A stretch of DNA of 64,000 nt from Butyrivibrio sp. Su6. GTDB taxonomy: Bacteria > Bacillota > Clostridia > Lachnospirales > Lachnospiraceae. The stretch covers positions 62,001-126,000 of the forward strand of contig NZ_FNUR01000008.1 in NCBI RefSeq assembly GCF_900108105.1. Reading direction: 5' to 3'. Position numbers and translations under genes: made by a program. The notes below the pieces were generated by a model that saw nothing but the letters and a program-made list of their open reading frames with translations, was not told the DNA's origin and searched no databases. This document shows, one piece after another, positions 44,359 through 51,781 of this stretch (its first letter is position 1; every line of letters begins with the position of its first letter).

Positions 44359-45393
44359 AGTGGGGACTCCTTTCTCGTTAGTGGTAGAAATGGTGTTGGT
44401 TTTCAATATTGGTGCTTGGATTTTATTGGCTGATTTTTGAAGTTCTTTTCTCTTATTCCTATACTCTATAATTGGCAGATCAGCTGCAACCAGCATTTCC
44501 TTCATGGGAATATCACTTTTCTTGGGAAGTTGTGTTTCAACAATTCTTTTATCCTGCCTTTCGACCACTTTATTGGCGCGACTTCCAAGCCAGGCAATAG
44601 CCTTGTCGATAGGTTTTAATCCGGTTATTTTATTGTAAAAGCGAAGCGCTATGATCGAATGCTCTTCATCAACCGGGATAAAGAAAGCCAAAATCAGTAT
44701 TTTATCCGTGACATGGTTGAGCCACATATTAGGATATTTAAAGGTTAGATTCGTGCTCTTGATCAGGCTGTCTGCGGATGATTTGGGTAATTGCCCGCTG
44801 TCAACTTCGTTATTGGCACTGGTTTGCAGGGTATTGTCATCAAGCCATACCACCTTCGGACCGTTGCACAAAGTTTTATTGCCACGACCAATTGTGGTAC
44901 GGTGAACAAAGGCAAGATGGGATACGTCCAGCTGGTTTTCAATAACTCTGGAGTACTGTACGTTCCATGTATCTTCGATATGATCATAAGAATAGTTTGT
45001 ATCAGTGATAACATCGAAGTAGTCAGGATCATGAGTTGGCATACCGTTGCCGTACCAGGCAAATACTATTCCACCAATCTCTTTTACCATATAATGCTTG
45101 AGGTCGAACCGGGAGAAATCTTGAGCTGAGGTCCTGCCTTCTGACGGTATATGCACGCATTTGCCATTGGAATCATACTCAATTCCGTGAAAGGGGCATT
45201 TGATATTTCCGTCTTGGACGCAGCCTTTTTCAAGAGATGCACCTCGATGAGCGCAAAGGCTACTTACAAGGCTGAGTTCGCCGTTTTCATTCCTAAAAAA
45301 GACGAGGTTTTCACCAAAACGCCTAGCTCCGATATCATTGCCTTTTTTAACAGAGTTAGAAGATAGAACAGCATACCACTGATTTTTGATCAT
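43717..45393 (-). CDS. Rieske oxygenase fused to flavin reductase and rubredoxin (Rieske-Hrb fusion)
   Basis: 558 residues, ATG behind CCGGAGG. Domain 1 (about 1-115): Rieske [2Fe-2S] with C47-x-H49 and C66-x2-H69. Domain 2 (about 140-330): non-heme iron oxygenase part with D156-x2-H159-x4-H164 and, near 297, R-Q-D-K-R-I-V-E-T-Q carrying the probable third Asp ligand, as in PaO/vanillate-demethylase-like enzymes. Domain 3 (346-515): flavin-reductase-like FMN domain as in Hrb/flavoredoxin. Domain 4 (523-558): rubredoxin with C525, C528, C543, C546. The flavin-rubredoxin half equals a complete Hrb protein, an electron carrier for oxygen- and NO-reducing flavodiiron proteins. The fusion looks like an oxygenase with its own electron supply. 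Substrate unknown. Confidence 0.85.
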   Translation of the reverse strand: MIKNQWYAVLSSNSVKKGNDIGARRFGENLVFFRNENGELSLVSSLCAHRGASLEKGCVQDGNIKCPFHGIEYDSNGKCVHIPSEGRTSAQDFSRFDLKHYMVKEIGGIVFAWYGNGMPTHDPDYFDVITDTNYSYDHIEDTWNVQYSRVIENQLDVSHLAFVHRTTIGRGNKTLCNGPKVVWLDDNTLQTSANNEVDSGQLPKSSADSLIKSTNLTFKYPNMWLNHVTDKILILAFFIPVDEEHSIIALRFYNKITGLKPIDKAIAWLGSRANKVVERQDKRIVETQLPKKSDIPMKEMLVAADLPIIEYRNKRKELQKSANKIQAPILKTNTISTTNEKGVPTMAEFNNKAMYKLSYGLFVCTAVRGEKKNGCIINTAVQIASDPNRISIAVNKANYTHDMIKDTGLCNISVISKDASFDLFKHFGFQSGKDVDKFDDSFPTSSYETADNGIPYILTGTNAYFSLKVEKEVDLGSHTLFICEPTFMTVLSDVPSCTYEFYQSDIKPKPEKVGTTPKGETIWKCLICGYEYVGEDMPDDFICPICKHGKDDFEKIIR

Positions 45394-45439
45394 AAATAAA
45401 ACCTCCGGATTTGTAGAAAAAACGGCGGGCTACAATACA

Positions 45440-45445
45440 ATTATA
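45440..45445 (-). promoter_or_regulatory. possible -10 box of the Rieske-Hrb gene
   Basis: On the minus strand TATAAT stands 47 bases before the start codon. A -35 box is poor (TTAACG at 15-base spacing). The GCCG...CGGC pairing just upstream might be an operator. Confidence 0.35.
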
Positions 45446-45642
45446 CTATAAACGATATGCCGTTAACCACCGGCGATTATAAATTCTTTTAAATAATATA
45501 GAAGAAAGCTATATACATATATGATAGAATGTATTTATGAACGAAATAGTGAGAAAGTAGATGCGCTGGTAATGATCTTAGTTGATATGTTGTATAACAA
45601 TCGCATTTACTGAAGGTTGGAGCATGAAAGGAGAAACTGATT

Positions 45643-45801
45643 ATGAAGTATGTATGTAATACTTGTGGCTATGTTTACGACGAGGCAGCAGGTGATCCTG
45701 ATAACGGAATAGCACCTGGAACGAAGTGGGATGATCTTCCGGCTGATTTTGTTTGTCCATTGTGCGGAGTTGGAAAGGAAGACTTTTCAGTCGAGGCATA
45801 A
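45643..45801 (+). CDS. rubredoxin
   Basis: 52 residues, ATG nine bases after AAAGGAG. Complete rubredoxin: C5-x2-C8-G-Y-V-Y at the N-terminal knuckle, [10 protein letters not shown] near 18-27, W-x-D-L-P-x-D-F-V near 29-37, then C38-P-L-C41-G. It carries one Fe(SCys)4 centre and passes electrons to rubrerythrin or flavodiiron proteins. It lies divergent from the Rieske-Hrb gene. Its terminator hairpin is the landing place of the first group II intron. Confidence 0.97.
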   Translation: MKYVCNTCGYVYDEAAGDPDNGIAPGTKWDDLPADFVCPLCGVGKEDFSVEA

Positions 45802-45857
45802 GAAAAAGAAATATAGCTGCAAAAGACAGCCGATAGCAAATAATTGATAAGTAAGCG

Positions 45858-45890
45858 AAGGCAGGTACATCCAATAGGTGTGTCTGCCTT
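45858..45890 (+). terminator. rubredoxin terminator, target of the class-C-like intron
   Basis: AAGGCAG pairs with CTGCCTT, with ACAtCC/GGtgTGT pairing inside and an AATA loop. Eight bases downstream (at 45899) the group II intron starts with GTGCG. Confidence 0.8.
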
Positions 45891-46370
45891 ATCTTCAAGT
45901 GCGCCTAGCGGCGCACGTTTCTAACGGGTTAAAGTCCCGAATCCGCCCGGTAGTGGGAAGGATATAGCCGAAAGCAAGGGTGTCCGTTTTGAGGCGGAAT
46001 CTGAAGGAAGCTGGATGTGAGGAACATACTAACTCATGGGCAAAACTCTGGTCTGACGTACAGAAATCTCATACGAGGTTATGCATGAGGGTAAGGCTGC
46101 TTGACAAGTCGAAGCCCAATAACTACACGGAATCATGCGTGATAAATGAGGCGGATGGATGGAGAGGAAGAAACGTGTGGTACCTAGGGAGGTCTGCGTG
46201 AAACGCTCCGAAAGGAGTAACCACCGTACAAGGAAACGAGGCGGTGCTGAACACGCAGAAGTCAGCAGAGGTCATAGTAGGGATAATGACATGGAAACAT
46301 GGACATGCTAACCGAAGGACCGAATCAGTAGGAGTCTTAAGTACGACCGAGAAAGGAGGAATGACCGTTA

Positions 46371-47765
46371 ATGGCAGAAAACATTGATAATAATGGCTGT
46401 TCGCAAAGAGATAGTGCGGAACATGAAGGGTATGCGAAAGCGCTTAGGTCATTCAATCGGATATGGAAAGAAAGAGACAGTGCACAGCCGAAGCTCTTGG
46501 AATCAATACTGTATAAGGATAACTTTAACAGAGCGTATAAGAGAGTTAAGGCTAACAAGGGAGCGCCAGGTATTGATGGTATGACCATTGAAGAGGCACT
46601 TCCGTACCTTAAGGAACATCAGCAGGAGTTAACTGACCGCATATACAGCGGTAAGTACACCCCATCGCCAGTCAGGCGAGTTGAGATTCCAAAACCAGAT
46701 GGTGGTGTGCGCAAGCTTGGCATACCCACCGTGATAGACCGAACACTCCAACAGGCAATAACTCAACAGTTAGTGCCAATCTATGAACCATTGTTTGCGG
46801 ACGGAAGCTACGGCTATCGCCCAAACAGAAGCGCAAAGGACGCTATACAGAAGGTAAAAGAATACGCAGAACAAGGTTACACTTTTGCAGTAGTCTTGGA
46901 TTTATCAAAGTATTTCGACACCTTGAACCATGAAATCCTTATCAATCTCCTCAGAAGGAATGTGAAGGATGAACGGGTAGTTCAACTAATAAAGCGTTAT
47001 CTGAAAAGTGGGGTAATGGAAAATGGTGTGGTCATTGATACAGAAGAAGGTTCACCGCAAGGTGGGAATTTATCTCCACTTCTTGCGAATATCTACCTCA
47101 ATGAGTTCGACCAAGAGTTTCTGAAAAGAGGTGTGCCCTGTATAAGATATGCAGATGACATCGTTCTTCTAGCGAAAAGCAAAAGAGCATCAGAGAGACT
47201 CTTGGAAAGCAGTACAAAATATCTCGAAGAGAAACTGAAGTTAACAGTAAATCGAGAGAAAAGTCGTACGGTCAGCGTGTTTGCAATCCGAAATTTTAAA
47301 TTCCTTGGCTTTGCATTGGGAAGGAACGGATGTGGCGTTTTCGTCAGGGTTCATCCAAAGTCATTGAAGAAGTTCAAGTCAAAGCTGAGAGATTTATCTT
47401 CCCGTAAGTCTGTGCAGTCCATCAAGCCTAGTCTTGGGAAAATCAAGGTATATGCGAGAGGATGGCTTAACTACTACGGTATAGCAAGCATGAAGAACAA
47501 CATAGACGATATCAATGGGTGGCTCTATCACAGAATACGTATGTGCATATGGAAACAATGGAAGAAACCTAAAACAAAGGTACGAAACTTGATTAAGATG
47601 GGTGTACCTGAGGATTTGGCATGGCAGGCTGGTAATAGTCGAAGAGGCCATTGGTTCACAACGCGCACAGTTGCAGTAAGTCTGGCAATGACAAAAGAAA
47701 GACTGATAAACAGTGGCTTTTATGATTTAGCCACAGCCTATCAGTCTGTGCACGTCAACTATTGA
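46371..47765 (+). CDS. ltrA: group II intron reverse transcriptase/maturase (intron 1)
   Basis: 464 residues, ATG eleven bases behind AAAGGAGG. RT domain: N-K-G-A-P-G-I-D-G near 63-71, Y-G-Y-R-P-N-R-S-A near 145, L-D-L-S-K-Y-F-D near 172, G-S-P-Q-G-G-N-L-S-P-L-L-A-N-I near 227-241, and the catalytic Y-A-D-D near 261. The maturase (X) domain follows with G-W-L-N-Y-Y-G and W-K-Q-W-K-K-P-K-T, the latter usual in class C proteins. No HNH endonuclease domain, consistent with class C. It helps splicing and reverse-transcribes the intron during mobility. The frame is intact. Confidence 0.93.
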   Translation: MAENIDNNGCSQRDSAEHEGYAKALRSFNRIWKERDSAQPKLLESILYKDNFNRAYKRVKANKGAPGIDGMTIEEALPYLKEHQQELTDRIYSGKYTPSPVRRVEIPKPDGGVRKLGIPTVIDRTLQQAITQQLVPIYEPLFADGSYGYRPNRSAKDAIQKVKEYAEQGYTFAVVLDLSKYFDTLNHEILINLLRRNVKDERVVQLIKRYLKSGVMENGVVIDTEEGSPQGGNLSPLLANIYLNEFDQEFLKRGVPCIRYADDIVLLAKSKRASERLLESSTKYLEEKLKLTVNREKSRTVSVFAIRNFKFLGFALGRNGCGVFVRVHPKSLKKFKSKLRDLSSRKSVQSIKPSLGKIKVYARGWLNYYGIASMKNNIDDINGWLYHRIRMCIWKQWKKPKTKVRNLIKMGVPEDLAWQAGNSRRGHWFTTRTVAVSLAMTKERLINSGFYDLATAYQSVHVNY

Positions 47766-47766
47766 A

Positions 47767-47798
47767 AGCGCCGTATACCGAACGGTACGTACGGTGCT
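47767..47798 (+). ncRNA. group II intron 1 domain V
   Basis: 32-base hairpin: AGCGCCGTA pairs with TACGGTGCT, a two-base CG bulge, TACC/GGTA, and a GAAC loop. The catalytic triad AGC is at the 5' end. Intact in secondary structure, so the intron may still be catalytic. Confidence 0.9.
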
Positions 47799-48311
47799 GG
47801 TGTGCCATGCAAGGCACACAGAAGATGAAGGTAGGTCCTTCGACAGGAATTGAGCAGGCAAATCTGTCAAATCACTCTAGTGCTGCTGTAGTCAAGCCTA
47901 TGGTAGTAAGCGATTAGAGAAAAGGCTACAAGTAGTAGTCAGATAGGATACATGAAGATGAACGAAAGTGAATCACTGATGAAGTGTCGAAAGCGTAAAT
48001 TTTCTGCAAAATCTGCTTCTCACCACTAAGCAGAGATAAAGGATAATGGATACCTGTAAAGCTGATTATCTGTGGGACGGCATTAAGGTGACATGAGCAT
48101 GTATCAGGCTTCTGTGTGAAACATGGGAACCTGCAGAATAATGAAAATCGAAAAGGTTCAAATCACAGAAAGATGAGACTGAAAGTAGAGAAGTATTCTG
48201 CAGGGGCGGAGTCATCCGTAGTAGTTTTGAAGTTTCTGTAATGGAAATGGAGCAAAGGGATGACATCATTTAGCTTGAATCGGATAACAACTAGGAAACT
48301 AGGAGGATTTG

Positions 48312-49553
48312 ATGAACGAGAGCAAACAATATGATATACCCAAAAGGGCTGTAATTGAAGCGTATAAAAGAGTTAAAGCAAACAAAGGAAGTGCCGGAAT
48401 AGATGGCGTTGATTTCGAGCTATTTGAAAAGAGACTGAATAATAATCTCTATAAAATATGGAATCGAATGAGTTCTGGAAGCTATTTCCCGTTGCCAGTA
48501 AAGGCTGTTGAAATACCAAAGAAAACTGGAGGTGTCAGACGCCTTGGGATACCAACTATAACAGACAGGGTGGCACAGATGGTAGCACGAATGTATGTCG
48601 AGCGAGCGGTAGAACCAATGTTTTGTGATGACTCATATGGCTACAGACCAAACAAGTCGGCGCTAGATGCGATAGAGATGACTAGGAAAAGATGTTGGAA
48701 GTATGACTATGTAATCGAATTAGATGTAAAAGGTCTTTTTGACAACATTGACCACGAGTTATTGATGAGAGTGGTACGCCGACACGTGGATGAACCTTGG
48801 ATATGTATGTATGTGGAAAGATGGCTTAAAACTCCTTTTGTGTTACAAAATGGAGAAGTGGTTGAGCGAAAAGCAGGGACACCCCAAGGCGGAGTCATTA
48901 GTCCTGTGTTAGCTAACATGTTCTTGCACTATGTATTTGACATGTGGATGAGCAGATATTTTCCAGATGCACCATTTGAGAGATATGCAGATGATGGTGT
49001 AGTTCACTGCAAAACAAAGGAGGAGGCTCTTTATATAAAAGAGAGTCTGGGCAAAAGATTCGCGGAATGCAAACTTGAATTACATCCCACTAAAACTAGG
49101 ATTGTGTACTGCAAAGATAAGGATAGGACGAGAAATGAAGACTTAACAGAGTTCGATTTTCTTGGCTACACTTTCAAAGCGGTACATATCATGTGTAAAG
49201 ATGGAAAAATGCGGTATAACTTTATTGCATCAGTCAGTAAGGCGTCTGCTAAGACATTCAGAGACAAGGTCAAAGCATTAGAAATCCATAAGAGAACGGG
49301 CTGTAAAATCAACATGATTGCGGAACTTCTTAACCCCATGCTAAGAGGCTGGACTAATTACTTTGGGAAGTTTAATCCCTCAGCTATGAAATATACGTTA
49401 CAATGCGTAGAGCGTAGATTGGTTAAATGGGCAATGTGCAAATATAAGAATTTCCGTGGGCATAGACGTAGAGCTGAAAAATGGCTCTCGTCTGTGAGAA
49501 AACGAGAGCCTAGGTTATTTGCTCATTGGAGCTATATGTATTCGTATTGTTAA
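48312..49553 (+). CDS. ltrA: group II intron reverse transcriptase/maturase (intron 2)
   Basis: 413 residues, ATG five bases after AGGAGG (TTG at 48309 also in frame). RT motifs: N-K-G-S-A-G-I-D-G near 23-31, Y-G-Y-R-P-N-K-S-A near 115, L-D-V-K-G-L-F-D-N near 138, G-T-P-Q-G-G-V-I-S-P-V-L-A-N near 193-206, and Y-A-D-D near 223-226. Maturase domain with L-R-G-W-T-N-Y-F-G and a short C-terminus (H-W-S-Y-M-Y-S-Y-C). No endonuclease domain. It differs clearly in sequence from the intron 1 protein. Intact frame. Confidence 0.93.
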   Translation: MNESKQYDIPKRAVIEAYKRVKANKGSAGIDGVDFELFEKRLNNNLYKIWNRMSSGSYFPLPVKAVEIPKKTGGVRRLGIPTITDRVAQMVARMYVERAVEPMFCDDSYGYRPNKSALDAIEMTRKRCWKYDYVIELDVKGLFDNIDHELLMRVVRRHVDEPWICMYVERWLKTPFVLQNGEVVERKAGTPQGGVISPVLANMFLHYVFDMWMSRYFPDAPFERYADDGVVHCKTKEEALYIKESLGKRFAECKLELHPTKTRIVYCKDKDRTRNEDLTEFDFLGYTFKAVHIMCKDGKMRYNFIASVSKASAKTFRDKVKALEIHKRTGCKINMIAELLNPMLRGWTNYFGKFNPSAMKYTLQCVERRLVKWAMCKYKNFRGHRRRAEKWLSSVRKREPRLFAHWSYMYSYC

Positions 49554-49560
49554 ATGATAA

Positions 49561-49634
49561 GAGCCGTATGAAGGGAGATCTTCACGTACGGTTCCGTGAG
49601 AAGTTTGGGGTGAAACTCCCCTTACTTACTCGAC
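49561..49634 (+). ncRNA. group II intron 2 domains V and VI
   Basis: Domain V is 49561-49594: GAGCCGTA/TACGGTTC, CG bulge, TGAAGG/TCTTCA and a GAGA tetraloop (34 bases, canonical). Domain VI follows: AAGTTTGGGG against CCCCTTACTT, then the 3' end TACTCGAC. Confidence 0.85.
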
Positions 49635-49671
49635 TGAGAGGACGGCGGTTAGTCACCGCCTCCTACTCGAT
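49635..49671 (+). ncRNA. domain VI and 3' end of intron 1, displaced by intron 2
   Basis: AGGA-c-GGCGGT pairs with ACCGCC-TCCT, followed by C-T-A-C-T-C-G-A-T, a usual group II 3' end. No domain V stands directly before it, because the one it belongs to is at 47767, 1.84 kb upstream. Confidence 0.7.
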
Positions 49672-49690
49672 TAGTGACAGAGGGAGTTAT

Positions 49691-50149
49691 ATGCACAGAT
49701 TATACGAAACTGATGATATTTCAGTGTTTTGGAATTCGGATAAATGCAGGCATGCCAGGAAATGCGTGACAGGTTGCCCTGAAGTTTTTGATTTTAAAAG
49801 AAAGCCTTGGATTGATCTAAGTCAGGATGAGACACAAAGAATATGGAAGACTGTAAAACAGTGTCCTTCTGGAGCTTTGGATATTATATATAATCATGAA
49901 GTGATGGTAAAACTGGATAATGACAATAATAGGAGCATTGCTGTGGATAAAGATGGGCAGATCATCGGTGAATGTGATTTCCAAGAAAGCGCCGACATAA
50001 TCACCATCTATCACACAGAAGTGAAGCCTGAATACGGTGGGAATGGAATAGCAAAGAGGCTGGTATATAAGGTTTTTGAAGAAGCGGACCGGGAGTGCAA
50101 AAAGATAGTACCTACTTGCTCATATGCGGCAAAATTGCTTAGCAATTAA
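49691..50149 (+). CDS. [4Fe-4S] mono-cluster domain fused to GNAT acetyltransferase-like domain (YjdI-YjdJ type)
   Basis: 152 residues, ATG behind GAGGGAGTTAT; the frame is open upstream only through intron RNA. Residues 1-65 form a divergent Fe-S domain with C19, C25, C29 and C58 (C-x5-C-x3-C-P ... C-P-S-G-A-L). Residues about 75-152 are a short GNAT domain of the NAT_D/YjdJ type, with the CoA loop E-Y-G-G-N-G-I-A-K-R-L near 120. Function of this fusion is not established. The intron ends 19 bases upstream, so its promoter or leader may have been separated from its former neighbour, rubredoxin. Confidence 0.8.
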   Translation: MHRLYETDDISVFWNSDKCRHARKCVTGCPEVFDFKRKPWIDLSQDETQRIWKTVKQCPSGALDIIYNHEVMVKLDNDNNRSIAVDKDGQIIGECDFQESADIITIYHTEVKPEYGGNGIAKRLVYKVFEEADRECKKIVPTCSYAAKLLSN

Positions 50150-50159
50150 AGCATTATAA

Positions 50160-50567
50160 TTACTGCTCCTCTTCAAAATCAAATTCTTTGAATAGGAACT
50201 TCCTGCAGAACAGAAGAACAGCGATAGCCAGGACTCTGATAAGAACATATAAAGCTTCTTCATGTCCTGCCACAAGGCCTCTCGCAATGGCAAAAATAAG
50301 CACTTCAATTATTGTATTCATTGAATGCTTTACGAGCATTCTCTCAAACTCAATTACAATGATCACGCTGAATGCAGATTCTAGAAGCTTCTCAATGTAC
50401 TCCAAAGCATCAATATCTGCAGCATTATTTGTAAAAGAAAATGCATCCAGAACAAGATGGAAACCACCATAAATTACACCTATAAGCAGTATGGCTGCTA
50501 CAAGCTTCTCAAGGTAGTTAGGCAACTTCATTATTAACTTGTGGAAAAAGGTATCTTTTTTGTTCAT
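50160..50567 (-). CDS. PsiE-like small membrane protein
   Basis: 135 residues, ATG behind AGGAG. Four hydrophobic segments (about 20-40, 60-78, 85-103, 105-120) and charged ends, matching the phosphate-starvation-inducible PsiE-like family (PF06146). Its biochemical role is unknown. It converges on the Fe-S/GNAT gene with a 10-base gap and no terminator between. Confidence 0.7.
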   Translation of the reverse strand: MNKKDTFFHKLIMKLPNYLEKLVAAILLIGVIYGGFHLVLDAFSFTNNAADIDALEYIEKLLESAFSVIIVIEFERMLVKHSMNTIIEVLIFAIARGLVAGHEEALYVLIRVLAIAVLLFCRKFLFKEFDFEEEQ

Positions 50568-50722
50568 GTGGATACTCCTGTTAATCGGAAATTTGTAATA
50601 ATTTTACTATATTTTGAATTGGATTGTTAGTGATAAATCGCAGAGCAATTATGTAAGTAAGGAAAAAACTTGATGCTTTTGTTGGATAATCAAACTTTTG
50701 GAGGGTTTGCCAAGCGTTTTGA

Positions 50723-50751
50723 GGGTCTGACTTTGAGGGTCAGGCCCTTTT
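50723..50751 (+). terminator. terminator hairpin, target of the truncated intron
   Basis: GGGTCTGAC pairs with GTCAGGCCC (one G-U) followed by TTTT. No + strand gene ends nearby, so it may be an orphan left after a deletion. The intron fragment begins 4 bases after the T-run, at 50756. Confidence 0.7.
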
Positions 50752-50755
50752 AGTA

Positions 50756-51598
50756 GTGCGCCTAGCGGCGCACGTTTCTAACGGGTTTAAGTCCCGAATC
50801 CGCCCGGTAGTGGGAAGGATATAGCTGAAAGCAAGGGCGTCCGCCGCGAGACGGAATCTGAAGGAAGCTGGATGCGGGGAACATACTAACCCACGGGCAA
50901 ATCTCCGGTCTGACGTACAGAAATCTCATACGAGGTTATGCATGAGGGTAAGGATGCTATACAAGTCGAAGCCCGATAACTACACGGAATCATGCATGAT
51001 AAATGAGGCAGATGGATGGAGAGGAAGAAACGTGTGGTACCTAGGGAGGTCTGCGCGAAACGCTCTGAAAGGAGCAACCACCGTCCAAGGAAACGAGGCG
51101 GTGCTGAACACGCAGAAGTCAGCAGAGGTCATAGTAGGGATATGGACATGGAAACATGGACATGCTAACTGAAGGACCGAAATCAGTAGGAGTCTTAAGT
51201 ATGACCGAGAAAGGAGGAATGACCGTTAATGGCAGAAAACATTGATAATGGCTGTTCGCAAAGAGATAGTGCGGAACACAAAGGGTATGCGAAAGCGCTT
51301 AGGTCATTCAATCGGATATGGAAAGAAAGAGACAGTGCACAGCCGAAGCTCTTGGAAGCGATACTGTATAAGGACAACTTTAACAGAGCGTATAAAAGAG
51401 TTAAGGCAAACAAGGGAGCGCCAGGTATTGACGGTATGACCATTGAAGAGGCACTTCCGTACCTTAAGGAACATCAGCAGGAGTTAACTGACCGCATATA
51501 CCGCGGCAAGTATACCCCATCGCCAGTCAGGCGAGTTGAGATTCCAAAAACAGATGGTGGTGTGCGCAAGCTTGGCATATCTACCGTGATAGACCGAA
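50756..51598 (+). mobile_element. truncated group II intron, relative of intron 1
   Basis: The 5' end GTGCGCCTAGCGGCGCAC is identical to that of intron 1 and the similarity continues for about 840 bases, through domain I and the first third of the RT gene. It stops abruptly at 51598 (intron 1 position about 46745). No domain V or VI follows. Differences include paired changes in stems (gtccgttttgaggcgg against gtccgccgcgagacgg), so the copies diverged while both were folded RNAs. Confidence 0.88.
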
Positions 51599-51726
51599 AG
51601 AAGGCAACTGCATGTAGCCTGAGAAATAAGCTTGCAGAGATGACATGCTCACTGGCATATTTTCACCTATATGCTTCTGTCCGTGAAAAACTTAGCGACT
51701 TGTTATATAAAGGTGAAGTCGCTTAA
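51229..51726 (+). pseudogene. reverse transcriptase fragment of the truncated intron
   Basis: Starts as in the intron 1 RT (ATG behind AAAGGAGG) and matches it to V-I-D-R near residue 123. It then runs on for about 43 unrelated codons (L-A-E-M-T-C-S-L-A-Y-F-H-L-Y-A) to the stop at 51724-51726. The catalytic motifs (L-D-L-S-K-Y-F-D, Y-A-D-D) are missing. The tail may be the end of another broken gene that I do not recognise. Confidence 0.85.
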
Positions 51727-51733
51727 AATTGAA

Positions 51734-51762
51734 TTGACACCCTATTGAATAGGGAGTATATT
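51734..51762 (+). promoter_or_regulatory. promoter and operator of the toxin-antitoxin operon
   Basis: TTGACA (51734-51739), 17-base spacer, TATATT (51757-51762). A perfect palindrome CCCTATTGAATAGGG (51740-51754) fills the spacer. A repressor bound there would block RNA polymerase, as expected for autoregulation by the HTH antitoxin. Confidence 0.8.
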
Positions 51763-51781
51763 AAAGGTAACAGGAGGAACT

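Larger units (their letters stand above)
47800..49634 (+). mobile_element. group II intron 2, nested inside intron 1 (twintron)
   Basis: About 1.84 kb. The 5' end GTGTGCC forms a GTGTGCC/GGCACAC hairpin like that of intron 1, directly after domain V of intron 1. About 510 bases of RNA domains I-IV precede the RT gene. Domain V (49561-49594) and domain VI follow, ending T-T-A-C-T-C-G-A-C at 49634. Its RT is of another lineage than that of intron 1 and its RNA is unrelated. The boundaries are set by the GUGYG and AY ends, and by the fact that joining the two flanks restores a normal domain V-VI junction of intron 1. Confidence 0.7.
45899..49671 (+). mobile_element. group II intron 1 (class-C-like), interrupted by a second intron
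   Basis: The 5' end is GTGCGCC (G-U-G-C-G consensus), forming a GTGCGCC/GGCGCAC hairpin. RNA domain I covers 45899-46370, then an intron-encoded reverse transcriptase/maturase, then a canonical domain V at 47767-47798. Domain VI and the 3' end (C-T-A-C-T-C-G-A-T, 49671) are found only after intron 2. Without 47800-49634 the intron is about 1.94 kb and reads smoothly from domain V through G-T-G-A-G-A-G-G into domain VI. Insertion a few bases after a rho-independent terminator hairpin is the known habit of bacterial class C (IIC) introns. Splicing would rejoin the region between rubredoxin and the gene at 49691. Confidence 0.8.

Noticed and set aside
44763..45129. Several open frames of 84-112 codons inside the Rieske-Hrb gene
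   Set aside because: They are shadows of a clear coding gene; none has a binding site or recognisable domains.
45980..46201. 73-codon open frame at the start of intron 1 (and its counterpart at 50942-51172 in the truncated copy)
   Set aside because: It lies in intron RNA domain I, is present in both copies only because the RNA is conserved, and has no ribosome binding site or family marks.
49526..49690. Longer start for the Fe-S/GNAT protein
   Set aside because: The upstream in-frame stretch is intron 2 RT 3' end, domain V/VI RNA and exon leader; the ATG at 49691 has a good binding site and begins at the domain start.
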